From contig JANXYS010000036.1 of assembly GCA_025355935.1 (NCBI GenBank), positions 1 to 9,430 on the forward strand: a stretch of DNA of 9,430 nucleotides, written 5' to 3'. The translations under genes and the position numbers were made by a program. Position 1 is the first letter of the stretch. Each line of letters opens with the position of its first letter. Under the pieces are notes generated by a model. The model worked only from the letters and a program-made list of their open reading frames with translations. It was not told the DNA's origin and ran no database searches. This DNA is from Chitinophagales bacterium. GTDB lineage: Bacteria > Bacteroidota > Bacteroidia > Chitinophagales > Chitinophagaceae. Positions 7,992 to 9,430 of this stretch are shown here, piece after piece.

Positions 7992-9365
7992 ATGCATAAA
8001 CTAATAATGTTGCTGCTGATTTCTTCAACAACATTTTCCTGCAGCGCTCAGGTTAAAAAAGTTTCCCGGCCAGGCACAAGTTTCAATGCAGCTGCCAGGC
8101 CGGTAAAATTATCAGATAGCGCGTTACTCGACCTTGTTCAAAGGCAAACTTTTGCCTATTTCTGGGAGTTTGCACATCCTGTAAGCGGCTTAGCCCGCGA
8201 AAGAAGTAATTCAGATTACGGATATGGAAATGAGGTGGTGACTACTGGTGGCACCGGCTTTGGAGTGATGGCGGTAGTTGCTGCGGCAGATCGAAAATTT
8301 ATAGGCCGGGATACGGCCGCGCGATTTTTGTTAAAGATGGTAAGTTTTTTATTGAAGGCCGACAGTTATCATGGCGTGTTCCCGCACTGGATGAATGGCG
8401 CAACCGGGAAAACGATTCCTTTCAGCCGTAAGGATGATGGCGGCGACCTGGTGGAAACTTCTTATTTATTCCAGGGCTTACTTTGTGCGAGGCAATATTT
8501 TAATAATCCAAATGACAAGGTAGAAACAGAATTGCGCAACCGGATAAATTGGCTTTGGGAAGGCATCGAATGGAATTGGTATACCCAGGGACAGGATGTG
8601 CTCTACTGGCACTGGAGTCCAAACAATGGATGGGCTATGAATTTTCCGGTTCGGGGTTTTAATGAATGCCTGATCATGTATATACTTGCAGCAAGTGCTG
8701 ACAAGTATCCCGTAACAAGTGCCGTCTATCATCGTGGCTGGGCTCAAAGCAATTTCTTTAAAAATGGGAAAGTATTTTACGGATATACCTTGCCGCTTGG
8801 CTTCGACTACGGCGGACCGTTATTTTTTTCGCAGTATTCCTTCATGGGTCTAAATCCTCATGGACTGAAAGATCAATATGCAGATTATTGGGTGCAAAAT
8901 CAACATCACACGTTGATCAACTACGCATACTGTGTGGACAACCCTAAAGCATTTAAAGGATACGGGCCTAATTGCTGGGGGCTTACCGCCGGCGACACTT
9001 ACGACGGATATGATGCCTATTCGCCGACCAATGACGCCGGAACCATCGCGCCGACAGCAGCCTTGTCAGCGTTTCCATACACGCCTGATAAATCTATGGC
9101 TGCGTTAAAACATTTTTACTACGATCTTGGCGGCAAGCTATGGAGCAAATACGGCTTTATCGATGGATTCAATGAAACCAAAAACTGGTATGCAACTTCG
9201 CAGCTTGCAATTGACCAGGGGCCCATTATTGTGATGATTGAAAATTACCGGTCAGGCCTGCTATGGAAATTATTCATGAGCTGCCCGGAGATAAAATCGG
9301 GGCTGCACAAGCTTGGCTTCGAAACGGCGGATACAAGCAAAAGTGCAGATCTGTTGAAGCCCTGA
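7992..9365 (+). CDS. Second GH144-type (glycoamylase-domain) enzyme, putative beta-1,2-glucan hydrolase
   Basis: This 457-residue protein is a paralogue of the upstream enzyme without the Ig-like domain. I chose ATG 7992 over the in-frame GTG at 7953. The ATG gives a compact signal peptide (MHKLIMLLLISSTTFSCSAQ), whereas the GTG would add a basic stretch and lies inside the inter-gene hairpin. The signal could be lipidated at Cys 17 or cleaved by signal peptidase I near SAQ; the lipobox (TFSC) is weak. The catalytic domain runs from about 41 to 443 with the same blocks: FAYFWEFAHPVSGLARER (54-71), VVTTGGTGFG (82-91), GGDLVETS (150-157), GIEWNWY (191-197), VLYWHWSP (203-210) and AIDQGPIIVMIEN (406-418). 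Acidic positions D152, E155, E193, E225, D408 and E417 match the paralogue. No acidic run follows the Cys, so a periplasmic location is more likely than for the first enzyme. Beta-1,2-glucan is inferred from the family. Confidence 0.87.
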   Translation: MHKLIMLLLISSTTFSCSAQVKKVSRPGTSFNAAARPVKLSDSALLDLVQRQTFAYFWEFAHPVSGLARERSNSDYGYGNEVVTTGGTGFGVMAVVAAADRKFIGRDTAARFLLKMVSFLLKADSYHGVFPHWMNGATGKTIPFSRKDDGGDLVETSYLFQGLLCARQYFNNPNDKVETELRNRINWLWEGIEWNWYTQGQDVLYWHWSPNNGWAMNFPVRGFNECLIMYILAASADKYPVTSAVYHRGWAQSNFFKNGKVFYGYTLPLGFDYGGPLFFSQYSFMGLNPHGLKDQYADYWVQNQHHTLINYAYCVDNPKAFKGYGPNCWGLTAGDTYDGYDAYSPTNDAGTIAPTAALSAFPYTPDKSMAALKHFYYDLGGKLWSKYGFIDGFNETKNWYATSQLAIDQGPIIVMIENYRSGLLWKLFMSCPEIKSGLHKLGFETADTSKSADLLKP

Positions 9366-9423
9366 TAGGATGGTTACCTACCGGACGAAATGTTGTCAAA
9401 TACTAAAAGTATAAGCTGTGCTT

Positions 9424-9430
9424 ATGAAAG
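9424..9430 (+). CDS. Possible start of a further gene in the locus (only first codons visible)
   Basis: The window ends with ATGAAAG, 58 bases after the stop of the second GH144 gene. ATG-AAA is a frequent beginning for exported proteins in these bacteria, and the spacing suits the next gene of the cluster. An alternative in-frame start, ATG at 9390, is in another frame and also stays open to the edge. Nothing can be said about the product. Loci with GH144 enzymes often carry a GH3 beta-glucosidase nearby, but that is only an expectation. Confidence 0.25.

Noticed and set aside
1..9430. Mobile element, CRISPR array, tRNA/rRNA or phage features
   Set aside because: I saw no transposase or integrase motifs, direct-repeat arrays or structural RNA sequences. 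The genes form a coherent, uninterrupted glycan locus.

Overview
The window looks like part of a Bacteroidota chromosome, probably the Sphingobacteriales/Chitinophagales side (Pedobacter, Mucilaginibacter or Chitinophaga-like). The evidence is a SusC/SusD pair, a FecR-type anti-sigma factor just upstream, lipoprotein signals ending in Cys followed by Lys (CKKD, CKKS), A-rich leaders without strong Shine-Dalgarno sequences, and moderate GC content. All supported genes lie on the + strand and form one polysaccharide utilization locus (PUL).

Layout: (1) 1-201, C-terminal end of a FecR-like anti-sigma factor. (2) 202-293, AT-rich gap that should hold the promoter of the locus. (3) 294-3641, a SusC-family TonB-dependent transporter with an N-terminal STN signalling domain. 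(4) 3654-5219, a SusD-family glycan-binding lipoprotein, 12 bases downstream. (5) 5241-6143, a LamG/concanavalin-like lipoprotein in the position usually held by surface glycan-binding proteins. (6) 6165-6207, a strong intrinsic terminator. (7) 6236-7924, a lipoprotein with an Ig-like domain fused to a GH144/'glycoamylase' (PF10091-type) catalytic domain. (8) 7930-7965, an imperfect hairpin in the short gap. (9) 7992-9365, a second GH144-type enzyme without the Ig-like domain. (10) 9366-9430, a short spacer and possibly the first codons of another gene.

How the genes may work together: an ECF sigma factor outside the window and the FecR protein would sense substrate through the STN domain of the transporter. 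The LamG and SusD lipoproteins would capture glycan at the cell surface, the GH144 enzymes would cut it, and SusC would import the oligosaccharides. Characterised GH144 enzymes act on beta-1,2-glucan (sophoran), and the same glycoamylase-type domain occurs in cyclic beta-1,2-glucan synthases. The best substrate guess is therefore linear or cyclic beta-1,2-glucan, such as the osmoregulated periplasmic glucans of rhizobia and agrobacteria. The substrate is inferred from family membership only.

There is no sign of mobile elements, CRISPR, tRNA/rRNA genes or broken genes. Apart from the gaps described, the window is densely coding, and no gene-free stretch exceeds 300 bases.
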